Shown here: piece after piece, positions 1-7,675 of the stretch | Position numbering within the stretch: position 1 is the stretch's first letter | How the letters are laid out: each line of letters opens with the position of its first letter | Program-made: the position numbers and the translations under genes | Assembly (NCBI GenBank): GCA_013813615.1 | Contig: JACCRJ010000404.1 | Coordinates: 1 to 9,921 of the forward strand | Reading direction: 5' to 3' | DNA from: Lautropia sp. | GTDB lineage: Bacteria > Pseudomonadota > Gammaproteobacteria > Burkholderiales > Burkholderiaceae_E | Length of the DNA: 9,921 nucleotides | Notes under the pieces: generated by a model | What the model saw: the letters and a program-made list of their open reading frames with translations, nothing else | Told to the model about the DNA's origin: nothing | Databases searched by the model: none

Positions 1-913
<913 letters not shown>

Positions 914-917
<4 letters not shown>

Positions 918-1834
918 GACCGGCCCTCGGGTGACAGCAGGTCGTGAAGGCCGTCGCCGCACAGGTTGATGGCGAAGATCAGCAGCGCGAGCGCGCAGCC
1001 CGGGATGGCGATCAGCCAGAAAGAGAAGAACATATAGGCCTTCGCTTCCGAGATCATGAGTCCCCACGAAGGCAGCGGCGGCTGCACGCCCAGGCCGAGG
1101 AAGGATAGCGACGCCTCCAGCAGGATTGCACTGGCGGCCTCCAGCGTGGCGACGACGATCAGGTGCGGCATCACGTTGGGGAGCACCTCGCCGAAGAGGA
1201 TGCGGGTCGTGGACGCGCCGGCGGACTGTGCGGCGGCGACGTAGTCGAGCGAGCGGACCTGCTGGGTGGCGCTGCGCATCACCACCGCGAAGCGGTCCCA
1301 CTTCAGCAGGCCGAGGACCAGGATCACGATCCAGAGCGAGCCGCCGACCAGCGCGACGGTTGCCAGCGCCACCAGGATCACCGGCATCGACAGGCGCGTC
1401 GTCACCAGGAAGCTCACCAGCATGTCGGTGCGGCCGCCGAAGTAGCCGGCGAGCATTCCCATGGTGGTGCCGATCAGCCCGGAAATGATGGCGACGCTGA
1501 CGCCGATCAGCAGCGAGATGCGCGCGCCGTAGATCAGCCGGGAGAGGTAGTCCCGGCCGAGCGGGTCGGTACCGAGTGGATGAAGCCAGCCGCCCTTCGC
1601 CTTCCACACCGGCGGCGTGGTGCGGTTCAGCAGATCCTGTGCGTAGGGGTCGTGCGGCGACAGCCACGGCGCCAGCAAGGCCACCAGCAGGATCAGCAGC
1701 AGCAGGCCGCCGCCGACGGCAAAGGCCTTGTTGCGCCAGATACGGCGGGACAAGCCCGGAGCAACCTGCAGGGAGGACGTCAGGGGGTACGACCCCCCTT
1801 CAGGCGACACGGATGCGAGGGTCGAGCCAGGCAT
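914..1834 (-). CDS. ABC importer permease, DppC/OppC-like
   Basis: This is the second inner-membrane permease subunit of the ABC importer, 306 residues. After a 30-residue cytoplasmic tail come a membrane segment (about 38-57) and the conserved DppC-family stretch HPLGTDPLGRDYLSRLIYGA (85-104). More membrane segments follow at about 107-130, 140-175, 224-250 and 272-292. The EAA-type coupling loop, which docks on the ATPase, lies at about 198-221 (key residues A201, G206, P219). The N-terminal SPEGG region looks non-conserved. The ATG at 1834 lies 35 bases inside the end of the preceding permease gene and has only a weak Shine-Dalgarno, so the start is the least certain part. No better ATG lies between it and the first membrane segment. 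A GTG at codon 9 is an alternative. The gene ends in an ATGA overlap with the ATPase gene. Confidence 0.93.
1783..1797 (-). repeat. Small GC-rich hairpin just after the DppB-like stop codon
   Basis: The bases GGGGGT and ACCCCC are separated by three bases and can form a six-pair stem. On the coding (minus) strand it begins five bases past the DppB-like TGA (1802-1800) and falls in codons 13-17 of the DppC-like gene. It lacks a U-run, so it is not a terminator. It could slow ribosomes or stabilise an mRNA end at the gene junction, but that role is only inference. Confidence 0.45.
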
Positions 1835-2717
1835 TGGCTAGGTCCGAAGCGAGCGTCAGCAGTACGTAGATCACCGACAGCAGCAAGACGATCACCTGCA
1901 TCACCGGGAAGTCCTTGAAGGTGATGCTCTGGTAGGCGAGGTAGCCCAGCCCGTCCAGCGCGAAGATGGTTTCGATAACCACCGAGCCGCCGAGCAGGTA
2001 GCCCAGCTGCACGGCGGTCAGCGCCACCACCGGCACGACCGCGTTCCGAAGCGCGTGCTTGAAGATCACCTGCCGGGTGGGCAGGCCCTTGGCCCGGGCG
2101 GTGCGGATGTAGTCGGCCTCCAGTACCTCGATCATCCCGGCGCGCACCAGGCGCATGAAGGCGGGCGCCACGTAGTAGCCTAGCGCGATCGTGGGCATCA
2201 CGAAATGCAGCCAGGTGTCGCTGCCGGAGACCGGCAGCACGCGCAGCGAGATCGAGAAGAACATGATCAGCAGCAGCGCGAAGAAGAAATTCGGAAGGGC
2301 CTGGCCGACGACTGCGGTGGCCAGGCAAAGCCGGTCGATCCAGCTGTTCTTGTAGATGGCGGCGAGCACGCCCAGCGGCACCGAGACGAACAGGGCGAAG
2401 ACCAGCGCCATCAGGCCCAGCAGCAGCGTCGTCTTCAGCTTGCTCAGGATCAGCGGCCCGGCCGCGGTCTTGAAGTAGATCGAGTCGCCGAGGTCGCCAC
2501 GCACCGCCTGTCCCAGCCAGGCGACATATTGCACCGGCAGCGGCCGGTCGAAGCCGTAGGTCTGGCGGATCAGGTCGATGTCGACCTGCGTTGCGCCTTC
2601 ACCGGCGATGGCGGTAGCCGGATCCCCGGAGAGGCGCAGCAGGAGGAAGGCGATCATCGACACCGCCAGGCCGACCAGGACGGCCAGTCCCAGCCGCTTC
2701 AGCGCATACCCGACCAT
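1800..2717 (-). CDS. ABC importer permease, DppB/GsiC-like
   Basis: This is the first inner-membrane permease of the ABC importer, 305 residues, the usual DppB length. It opens with the typical family start MVGYALKRLGLAVLVGLAVS, whose first membrane segment (about 9-28) is followed by a periplasmic stretch with GDPA (31-34) and YGFDRPLPVQY (54-64). Five further membrane segments lie at about 97-121, 132-156, 170-192, 226-248 and 272-292. The EAA-type coupling loop is YIRTARAKGLPTRQVIFKHA (203-222). A GGGAG Shine-Dalgarno lies six bases or less upstream of the ATG at 2717. The gene starts 19 bases after the binding-protein stop and overlaps the DppC-like gene by 35 bases, so all are co-transcribed. 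Substrate cannot be read from the permease. Confidence 0.95.
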   Translation of the reverse strand: MVGYALKRLGLAVLVGLAVSMIAFLLLRLSGDPATAIAGEGATQVDIDLIRQTYGFDRPLPVQYVAWLGQAVRGDLGDSIYFKTAAGPLILSKLKTTLLLGLMALVFALFVSVPLGVLAAIYKNSWIDRLCLATAVVGQALPNFFFALLLIMFFSISLRVLPVSGSDTWLHFVMPTIALGYYVAPAFMRLVRAGMIEVLEADYIRTARAKGLPTRQVIFKHALRNAVVPVVALTAVQLGYLLGGSVVIETIFALDGLGYLAYQSITFKDFPVMQVIVLLLSVIYVLLTLASDLANAWLDPRIRVA

Positions 2718-2736
2718 GCGCTCTCCCGCCTGCCGG

Positions 2737-4278
2737 CTACTTCCAGGTCATCTCCCAGAAGCGGACGAGCTCGTCCGGATACGCCTTGAAGTTCAGGTCC
2801 TTCGATGCGACGTAGAACACCGGCAGGGACCACAGCGGCACCGAGTAGGCGCGCTCCGCGATCATCGTCAAGGCCAATTTGTAGGCGGTCTTGCGGGCTT
2901 CGGGAGCGATCGAATTGTTGCCTTTCAGGAGCAGATCCCTCACTTCCGGATCCCGGGTGATGTCCTCGCCCTCGAAGGCGAAGTAGTTGGGCGTGGATGC
3001 GGACACGTCGTTGACCGAAAACGAGCCCCAGGTCTGGTGCGTCAGCTGCTCCTTGTTGGCGCGGATCGATTCCCTCATGGCAGCGTACTGCAGGAAGTTC
3101 AGCTTCGCGCGGATACCGACCGCCTGGAGGTTGTTGATCATTGCCTCGGTCTGGTGGCGTTCCCGGTACGCGACGATCTGGATGTCGAAGCCATCGGGGA
3201 ATCCCGCCTCTGCCAGCAGCTTCTTCGAAAGTGCCGGGTCGTACTTGTAGCGCGGCGCACCTTCATCCGTGCAGCCGAACTGGGAGGGGAAGCAGTTGGT
3301 GTGCAGCACCCGCGAACCGGCACCGACCAGGTTCCTGGCGATGCCTTCGCGGTCGATGGCGTGCATGATGGCCCTGCGCACCCGCACGTCCTTCAACTGC
3401 GGCGCCGGCGTGCCGTCCTGGGTATTGATCTGCATGAAGACGATTCGCATCGTCTCGCCGCTGACCACCTGCAGCGTCGGTACGGTCGCCACCTGTTCGG
3501 CCTGGTCCTTGGGCACGTGCATGATGAAGTCGGTGCCTCCGGAGAGGGCCTCCGCCATCTGGGTCTGGCGATCCGGGATGAACCGGATCTCGATCTTGCC
3601 GATCCTGGGCGCCGCTTTGGGCGAGTCCTTGAAGTAGTCGGGATTGCGCTCGAGGGAAATGGACTTGCCCGGCGTGTACTGCGTGACCCGGTAAGGGCCG
3701 GTTCCCACCGGCTTCGCGTTCATCCCCTTGGGGCCGACTTCCTGGTAGTACCTGGCAGGGTGGATCACCACCGGGCCGGCGAGAAACTCTATGGCGGCGG
3801 GGAAGACCTTCTTCGTCGTCAGCCGGACCGTGTAGGGTCCCAGCTTCTCCGCCTTCTGAATCCAGTTGACGTTCTGCTGCGCAGTGACCTTGCTGGCGGA
3901 GTCGCCGACGAAGTTCAGTGTGTAGACCACCGAGTCGGCGTCGAACGGCTCGCCGTTGTGGAACTTGATGCCCTCCCGCAGTTCGAAATCGATGGTGCGG
4001 TCGTCGACCTGCCTCCAGCTCCTGGCCAGCTGGCCCTTGTACTCGTTGGTGTCCGGATCCCGGTAGATCAGCGTGTCCCAGACGTTGGCGCCGAGGATCA
4101 CGCCGATCCGCACGTTGTTGAAATACGGGTCGACGCTTTCAGGCGCCTGGTCGTAGGCGAAGCGCAGCGTGTCGTTCTTCTTTGCCGCAAGTGCCTGGCC
4201 GCCGGCAGCGAGGGCGACGGCAACGAGAGACATGGCCGCAAATTTCCCGAATGACTTCCGGTTGGTTCCAGCTTGCAT
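2737..4278 (-). CDS. Family 5 extracellular solute-binding protein of the ABC importer
   Basis: This periplasmic protein captures the substrate and delivers it to the permease pair; 513 residues. The ATG at 4278 is preferred over an in-frame ATG at 4344. It has a GGAG Shine-Dalgarno just upstream and gives a clean signal peptide (residues 1-32, charged NRK, hydrophobic core, cleavage near ALAA). No lipobox cysteine is present, so it is soluble rather than a lipoprotein. The mature protein starts with the family pattern LRFAYDQAPESVDPY, followed by LARSW and IKFHNGEPFDADSVVYTLNF. The C-terminal lobe carries DPALSKKLLAEAGFPDGF. Two cysteines seven residues apart (C329, C336) could form a disulfide. 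Family 5 proteins bind peptides, nickel, opines and some oligosaccharides. Its place beside a uronate operon makes a sugar-acid derivative possible, but the sequence does not decide this. Confidence 0.94.
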   Translation of the reverse strand: MQAGTNRKSFGKFAAMSLVAVALAAGGQALAAKKNDTLRFAYDQAPESVDPYFNNVRIGVILGANVWDTLIYRDPDTNEYKGQLARSWRQVDDRTIDFELREGIKFHNGEPFDADSVVYTLNFVGDSASKVTAQQNVNWIQKAEKLGPYTVRLTTKKVFPAAIEFLAGPVVIHPARYYQEVGPKGMNAKPVGTGPYRVTQYTPGKSISLERNPDYFKDSPKAAPRIGKIEIRFIPDRQTQMAEALSGGTDFIMHVPKDQAEQVATVPTLQVVSGETMRIVFMQINTQDGTPAPQLKDVRVRRAIMHAIDREGIARNLVGAGSRVLHTNCFPSQFGCTDEGAPRYKYDPALSKKLLAEAGFPDGFDIQIVAYRERHQTEAMINNLQAVGIRAKLNFLQYAAMRESIRANKEQLTHQTWGSFSVNDVSASTPNYFAFEGEDITRDPEVRDLLLKGNNSIAPEARKTAYKLALTMIAERAYSVPLWSLPVFYVASKDLNFKAYPDELVRFWEMTWK

Positions 4279-4288
4279 GACGCTCCGA

Positions 4289-4335
4289 TCTCCGGTGAGT
4301 GTGTCCCCGCAATATACAGGCACCGGCGCCGGAGA
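4289..4335 (-). promoter_or_regulatory. Candidate promoter with inverted repeat upstream of the ABC binding-protein gene
   Basis: The 85-base gap between the regulator stop and the binding-protein start holds a TATATT hexamer on the minus strand (plus-strand 4311-4316), well placed to be a -10 box about 33 bases before the ATG. No good -35 is seen. The hexamer is enclosed by an inverted repeat, TCTCCGG (4289-4295) and CCGGAGA (4329-4335). The right arm also belongs to a ten-base palindrome CCGGCGCCGG (4323-4332). This suggests the ABC operon has its own regulated promoter rather than depending only on read-through from the regulator gene. Confidence 0.35.
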
Positions 4336-4363
4336 AACAGGCACGGATGCAGGCGGGCGGCGC

Positions 4364-5095
4364 CTACCGCGAAAGTTTTGGCGCGCGCGCCGCCTGGAGT
4401 CGACGGCTGCTGTTGGAGAGGTGCGTCCTCATGGCTGCGCGGGCGGCTTCGACGTCGCGCGCGCGGATCGCCTGGAAGATGCGCTCATGCTCGTCGTGCA
4501 CCCGCTGCAGGTAGCGCAGCCGGCCCTCCGGCGCGCTTTCCGGCGTGTTGACCCGCGCCCTTGGAATGATCATGGTGCCGAGGTGCGTCATCAGGTCCGC
4601 GAAGTGGCGATTGCCGGTCGCCCGCGCCACCTCCATGTGGAACTGAAAGTCCGGTGGCACCGCATCCGAGTCTTGCTGGATCGATTGCTCGAACGCCTGC
4701 AGGGCCGCGGCCATCGCCTTCAGGTTGGCCTGCGTGCGCCGCTGGGCCGCGAGGCCCGCGGTCTCGGTCTCCAGGCTGATGCGAAGTTCCAGCACCGAGA
4801 TCACGTCGGCGACGGTGGCGAGATCGCTGGACCTGATGCGGAAGGTGCTTGCTTCGGCCGGCTCCATGACGAAGGTGCCGATGCCATGGCGGGTGCGCAC
4901 GAGGTCCGATGCCTGCAGCCGGGAAAGTGCCTCCCGCACGACGGTGCGGCTCACTTCGAAGCGGGCCATGATCTCGTTTTCCGTCGGCAGTTTCTCGCCG
5001 GGCAGCAGCTCGCCGGTGCGGATGCGCGCGGCCAGGTTCTCGACGATGCCGGACACCAGCCCGCGTGACCGCCGCACGGCGAAATCTGTTGACAC
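4364..5095 (-). CDS. GntR/FadR-family transcriptional regulator with FCD domain
   Basis: This 243-residue protein is a ligand-sensing DNA-binding regulator. The N-terminal winged helix (about 9-78) shows the GntR pattern: LLPGEKLPTENEIMARFEVS, then RTVVREALSRLQASDLV and HGIGTFV. The C-terminal FCD domain (about 97-235) has likely metal ligands D149 and H153 (DFQFH), H203 (DEHERI) and H225 (MRTHL). The H203-H225 spacing is usual for this fold, where the metal helps bind carboxylate ligands. The start is GTG at 5095, with AAGGAAG eight bases upstream. It is divergent from udh, and a perfect palindrome lies 24 bases before its start. It most likely represses itself and the uronate operon, with a uronate or aldarate pathway compound as inducer; this is inference. 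FadR-type regulators of aldarate use are known in proteobacteria, but orthology to any one cannot be settled here. Confidence 0.95.
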   Translation of the reverse strand: MSTDFAVRRSRGLVSGIVENLAARIRTGELLPGEKLPTENEIMARFEVSRTVVREALSRLQASDLVRTRHGIGTFVMEPAEASTFRIRSSDLATVADVISVLELRISLETETAGLAAQRRTQANLKAMAAALQAFEQSIQQDSDAVPPDFQFHMEVARATGNRHFADLMTHLGTMIIPRARVNTPESAPEGRLRYLQRVHDEHERIFQAIRARDVEAARAAMRTHLSNSSRRLQAARAPKLSR

Positions 5096-5103
5096 GGAAA
5101 TTG

Positions 5104-5110
5104 CTTCCTT
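5104..5110 (-). promoter_or_regulatory. Ribosome binding site that sets the GTG start of the GntR regulator
   Basis: On the minus strand AAGGAAG sits eight bases before GTG at 5095. No in-frame ATG in this area gives a better GntR N-terminus, so this site supports the GTG start. Confidence 0.7.
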
Positions 5111-5119
5111 CGAGAATCG

Positions 5120-5145
5120 CCAGTCATCAGACGTCTGATGACTGG
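5120..5145. promoter_or_regulatory. Perfect 26-base palindrome, probable operator of the GntR/FCD regulator
   Basis: The half-site CCAGTCATCAGAC is followed directly by its exact reverse complement, giving 13 matched pairs with no mismatch or spacer. It lies in the region between the divergent regulator and udh genes, 24 bases before the regulator start and 69 bases before the udh start. GntR/FadR-family dimers bind short palindromes of this kind near their own genes. Its position over the regulator's likely promoter or transcript start fits autorepression and shared control of udh. No convincing -10/-35 pair was found on either strand here, so the exact promoter geometry is unknown. Confidence 0.85.
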
Positions 5146-5204
5146 TTGGTTGAATGTAGCAAACCTGGGGCGGATGTCCAGCGTGATTGCAGGCCTCAGG
5201 GCGC

Positions 5205-5210
5205 AGGAGG
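5205..5210 (+). promoter_or_regulatory. Strong ribosome binding site that sets the GTG start of udh
   Basis: A full AGGAGG lies four bases before GTG at 5215. The frame is open further upstream, to an ATG at 5065 inside the regulator gene. However, only the GTG places the Rossmann nucleotide-binding loop at the expected distance (about residue 12) from the N-terminus. Confidence 0.85.
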
Positions 5211-5214
5211 AAAA

Positions 5215-6018
5215 GTGACCATCAAGCTGCATCAGAAGCTGCTCCTGACGGGCGCCGCCGGCGGCCTCGGCAAGGTACTGCGACAACGCCTCAAGGAGAA
5301 TTGCGATCTGCTGCGCCTGTCGGACGTGCAGGAACTCGGTTCCGCGGCAGACCGCGAAGAAGTGATGCTTGCGGACCTCGGGGATGCGGCTGCAGTGGAC
5401 GGGATCGTGCGGGGAGTGGACGCCATCGTCCATCTCGGTGGATATTCGGTGGAAGGGCCGTTCGAGCCGATCCTGCAGGCCAACATCATCGGCGCCTTCA
5501 ATCTGTACGAGGCTGCCCGCCGGCATGGCGTGAAGCGGGTGGTGTTTGCCAGCTCCAACCATGTGACCGGGTTCTACCGGCAGGGCGAGACGATCGATGC
5601 ATCCCACCCGCCACGCCCCGACGGCATCTACGGATTGAGCAAGGCTTTTGGCGAAGACCTGTCGCGGCTGTACTTCGATCGCTACGGCATCGAGACAGCC
5701 TGCCTGCGGATCGGTTCGTCGTATCCCGAACCGAAGGACCGGCGGATGCTCGCGACCTGGCTCAGCTACGGGGATCTCCACCGGCTGGTCACCGCCTGCC
5801 TGACCACCCCTGTTCTCGGCCATACCATCATCTTCGGCATGTCGGACAATGCGGTGACGTGGTGGGACAACCGGCTGGCCAGGCACGTCGGCTACCGGCC
5901 TCAGGACAGTTCCGACGCTTTCCGCGACGCGATGTACGCAAGCACGCCGGAACCCGATCTGCAGGACCCGGCGGTTCAGCATCAAGGCGGGATCTTCGTT
6001 CGAACCGGACCATTCTAG
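5215..6018 (+). CDS. udh: Uronate dehydrogenase (NAD-dependent, short-chain dehydrogenase/epimerase fold)
   Basis: This 267-residue cytoplasmic enzyme oxidises D-galacturonate or D-glucuronate at C1 with NAD+, giving the aldarolactone, the first step of oxidative uronate breakdown (EC 1.1.1.203). The Rossmann loop TGAAGGLG is at 12-19. The catalytic set is visible as S113/S114 (ASSNH) and Y139-K143 (YGLSK), matching the Tyr-Lys pair known in the Agrobacterium enzyme. Family landmarks are IVHLGGYSVEGPFEPIL (71-87), NIIGAFNLYEAARRHG (90-105), RPDGIYG (134-140), RMLATW (177-182) and WWDN (216-219). Length equals the usual 265-270. The GTG start is chosen from its strong Shine-Dalgarno. It is the first gene of the plus-strand operon, 56 bases before dctP. 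Sugar preference (galacturonate, glucuronate or both) cannot be read from sequence. A general sugar epimerase is much less likely given these motifs and the neighbours. Confidence 0.93.
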   Translation: MTIKLHQKLLLTGAAGGLGKVLRQRLKENCDLLRLSDVQELGSAADREEVMLADLGDAAAVDGIVRGVDAIVHLGGYSVEGPFEPILQANIIGAFNLYEAARRHGVKRVVFASSNHVTGFYRQGETIDASHPPRPDGIYGLSKAFGEDLSRLYFDRYGIETACLRIGSSYPEPKDRRMLATWLSYGDLHRLVTACLTTPVLGHTIIFGMSDNAVTWWDNRLARHVGYRPQDSSDAFRDAMYASTPEPDLQDPAVQHQGGIFVRTGPF

Positions 6019-6074
6019 GCAACTGCTCTCTCACTCGTTCCTGCTTTTCAAGACTCATCAAGACGGAGACAGAC

Positions 6075-7079
6075 ATGACAACGAAGAAACCGGTTGCGGC
6101 CCACCTGGCCGCTCTTTCGGCGCTGACCCTGGCGGCCGTACTCGGTACGATTGCGCCCCAGGCCGCACAGGCGCAGAGCACTCTGAAGGCCGCTGACGTC
6201 CATCCGCCGGGGTATCCGACGGTGGTGGCGGTGGAAAGCCTCGGCAAGAAGTTCGAGGGCGCGACCAAGGGCAAGTACAAGCTGCAGATGTACCCGAGCA
6301 GCGTGCTCGGCGGCGAAAAGGAAATGATCGAACAGACTCAGGTCGGCGCCATCCAGATTCTGCGCACCTCGCTCGGTCCGGTAGGCTCGGTGGTTCCTGA
6401 GGTCAACGTCTTCAACATGCCGTTCGTGTTCCGGGATGAGGCGCACATGCGCAAGATCATCGACGGGCCGATCGGCGACGAGATCCTGCAGAAGATCACC
6501 GACAGCCCGTCCAGGCTGGTCGCCCTTGCCTGGATGGACGGCGGCTCCCGCAGCCTCTACACCAAGAAGCCGGTGCGCTCGCCTGCCGACCTGAAGGGGC
6601 AGAAAGTCAGGATGATGGGCAATCCGCTCTTCGTCGATACCATGAACGCGATGGGCGGCAACGGCATCTCGATGAGCTACACGGAGGTCTACAGCGCGCT
6701 GCAGACCGGTGTCGTCGACGGCGCCGAGAACAACCCGCCCAGCCTCTTCACCTCCAACCACTACACGACCGGAACCAAGTACTACGCGCAGACCAACCAC
6801 CTGATCATTCCGGAGCTGCTGGTGATGTCGAAGGTCTCCTGGGGCAAGCTGACGCCGGAAGAACAGGGCCTGATGAAGAAGTTCGGCCGCGAGGCGCAGA
6901 TGGAACAGCGCGCGCTGTGGGACAAGAGCGTGACGGAGTACACCGAAAAGCTGAAGGCGGCCGGCGTCGAGTTCATTGCGGTCGACCAGAAGCAGTTCTT
7001 CGAGGCGACCGCACCGGTGCGCGCCAAGTACGGGGCGGCGTTCGCCGAACTGATGAAGCGGATCGAGGCGGTCAAGTAG
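6075..7079 (+). CDS. dctP: TRAP transporter periplasmic substrate-binding protein, DctP family
   Basis: This 334-residue periplasmic protein binds an organic acid and hands it to the DctQ-DctM membrane complex. A signal peptide covers residues 1-33 (basic TKK, long hydrophobic run, cleavage after AQA). The mature part has the DctP pattern: YPSSVLGGEKEMIEQTQVGA (73-92), FNMPFVF (113-119), then LKGQKVRMMG (173-182) with the conserved carboxylate-clamping arginine R179, and GVVDGAENNPPS (212-223). The ATG at 6075 follows GGAG by six bases. The same frame stays open far upstream through udh, but that is a by-product of high GC. Related TRAP binding proteins bind glucuronate and galacturonate. Lying between udh and kdgD makes a hexuronate or aldarate the likely ligand, which is inference from context. 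Confidence 0.95.
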   Translation: MTTKKPVAAHLAALSALTLAAVLGTIAPQAAQAQSTLKAADVHPPGYPTVVAVESLGKKFEGATKGKYKLQMYPSSVLGGEKEMIEQTQVGAIQILRTSLGPVGSVVPEVNVFNMPFVFRDEAHMRKIIDGPIGDEILQKITDSPSRLVALAWMDGGSRSLYTKKPVRSPADLKGQKVRMMGNPLFVDTMNAMGGNGISMSYTEVYSALQTGVVDGAENNPPSLFTSNHYTTGTKYYAQTNHLIIPELLVMSKVSWGKLTPEEQGLMKKFGREAQMEQRALWDKSVTEYTEKLKAAGVEFIAVDQKQFFEATAPVRAKYGAAFAELMKRIEAVK

Positions 7080-7081
7080 CG

Positions 7082-7621
7082 ATGAGGGACACGATCCTGC
7101 GCTGGATGGACCGGCTCTACCTGCTCTGCATGTGGATCGCAGGGATCGGCATCGTCGCGATGAGCCTGGTCATCCCGTGGGGCGTGTTTGCGCGCTACGT
7201 GCTCGGCAGCGGCTCACAATGGCCGGAGCCGGTGGCGATCATGCTGATGACGGTGTTCACGTTCTTCGGCGCCGCGGTGACCTACCGCGCCGCCGGCCAC
7301 ATCGCGGTCGAGACCCTGACGCAGGCGGTATCCGCGGCCTGGCGGCGGCGGCTCGAGGTCGCGTCCGATCTGCTGATGCTCGCGCTGTCGGCGTTCATGG
7401 CGATCTGGGGGCTCAAGCTGGTGGTGCAAACCATGGGCCAGACGCTGTCGGATCTGCCGTGGCTGCCGGTCGGCATCAGCTACCTGCCGCTGCCGCTCGG
7501 CAGCCTGATCACCATCGTGTTCATCGTCGAGAAGATCGTTTTCGGGCCGCAGCATGAGCGGCCGATCTGCCGGCTGGAGCACCACCTCGACGAGACGCCC
7601 GTCACGGCACCGGAGTTCTGA
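7082..7621 (+). CDS. dctQ: TRAP transporter small membrane subunit, DctQ family
   Basis: This 179-residue inner-membrane protein is the small permease subunit that pairs with DctM in the sodium-driven TRAP importer. Four membrane segments are seen at about 12-36, 48-68, 93-115 and 133-153, the family norm. The region between segments two and three holds the frequent DctQ pattern AGHIAVE (71-77). The ATG at 7082 is two bases after the dctP stop. Its ribosome site would lie inside the end of dctP, so the two are tightly coupled. The stop TGA (7619-7621) shares its last A with an ATG that opens a 17-codon reading frame running to dctM. Confidence 0.94.
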   Translation: MRDTILRWMDRLYLLCMWIAGIGIVAMSLVIPWGVFARYVLGSGSQWPEPVAIMLMTVFTFFGAAVTYRAAGHIAVETLTQAVSAAWRRRLEVASDLLMLALSAFMAIWGLKLVVQTMGQTLSDLPWLPVGISYLPLPLGSLITIVFIVEKIVFGPQHERPICRLEHHLDETPVTAPEF

Positions 7622-7674
7622 TGAAACTCCCCCCGAAGCGCCTTCGGCGCCGCCTGCGCGCTGTGGACGACTGA
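7621..7674 (+). other. 17-codon reading frame with hairpin between dctQ and dctM
   Basis: The 54-base gap before dctM is itself an open frame (MKLPPKRLRRRLRAVDD). Its ATG overlaps the dctQ stop as TGATG, and its TGA ends one base before the dctM ATG. Within it, CCGAAG (7633-7638) and CTTCGG (7642-7647) form a six-pair stem with a three-base loop. An alternative stem is GCGCC/GGCGC. The peptide is very basic and matches no family I know. The CCCCCCGAAGCGCCTTCGGCGC stretch looks like short GC-rich dispersed repeats often found between genes in Burkholderiales. It may be a repeat remnant that happens to be open, or a leader frame carrying ribosomes to dctM, which has a weak ribosome site of its own. 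Confidence 0.4.
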
Positions 7675-7675
7675 G

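Noticed and set aside
2578..4254. 558-codon open frame on the plus strand opposite the binding-protein gene
   Set aside because: It is antisense to a clear family 5 binding protein. Its translation is rich in Arg, His, Asp and Val with no domain pattern, typical of high-GC shadow frames.
4279..4344. Longer binding-protein start at 4344 (22 extra residues)
   Set aside because: The added residues precede the signal peptide and include a proline-rich run unlike a signal sequence. The ATG at 4278 has a good Shine-Dalgarno, and the putative promoter lies inside the extension.
4951..5985. 344-codon minus-strand frame opposite udh running into the regulator gene
   Set aside because: It is out of frame with the GntR regulator, antisense to udh, and shows no recognisable domain; judged a compositional shadow.
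6051..6066. CATCAAGACG before dctP resembles half of the regulator palindrome
   Set aside because: It matches only with an inserted base and has no second half, so it is not a credible operator.
5187..6074. In-frame extension of dctP far upstream through udh
   Set aside because: The extension overlaps udh in another frame and has Arg/Ala/Gly-rich content. The dctP ATG at 6075 has its own ribosome site and starts a clean signal peptide.
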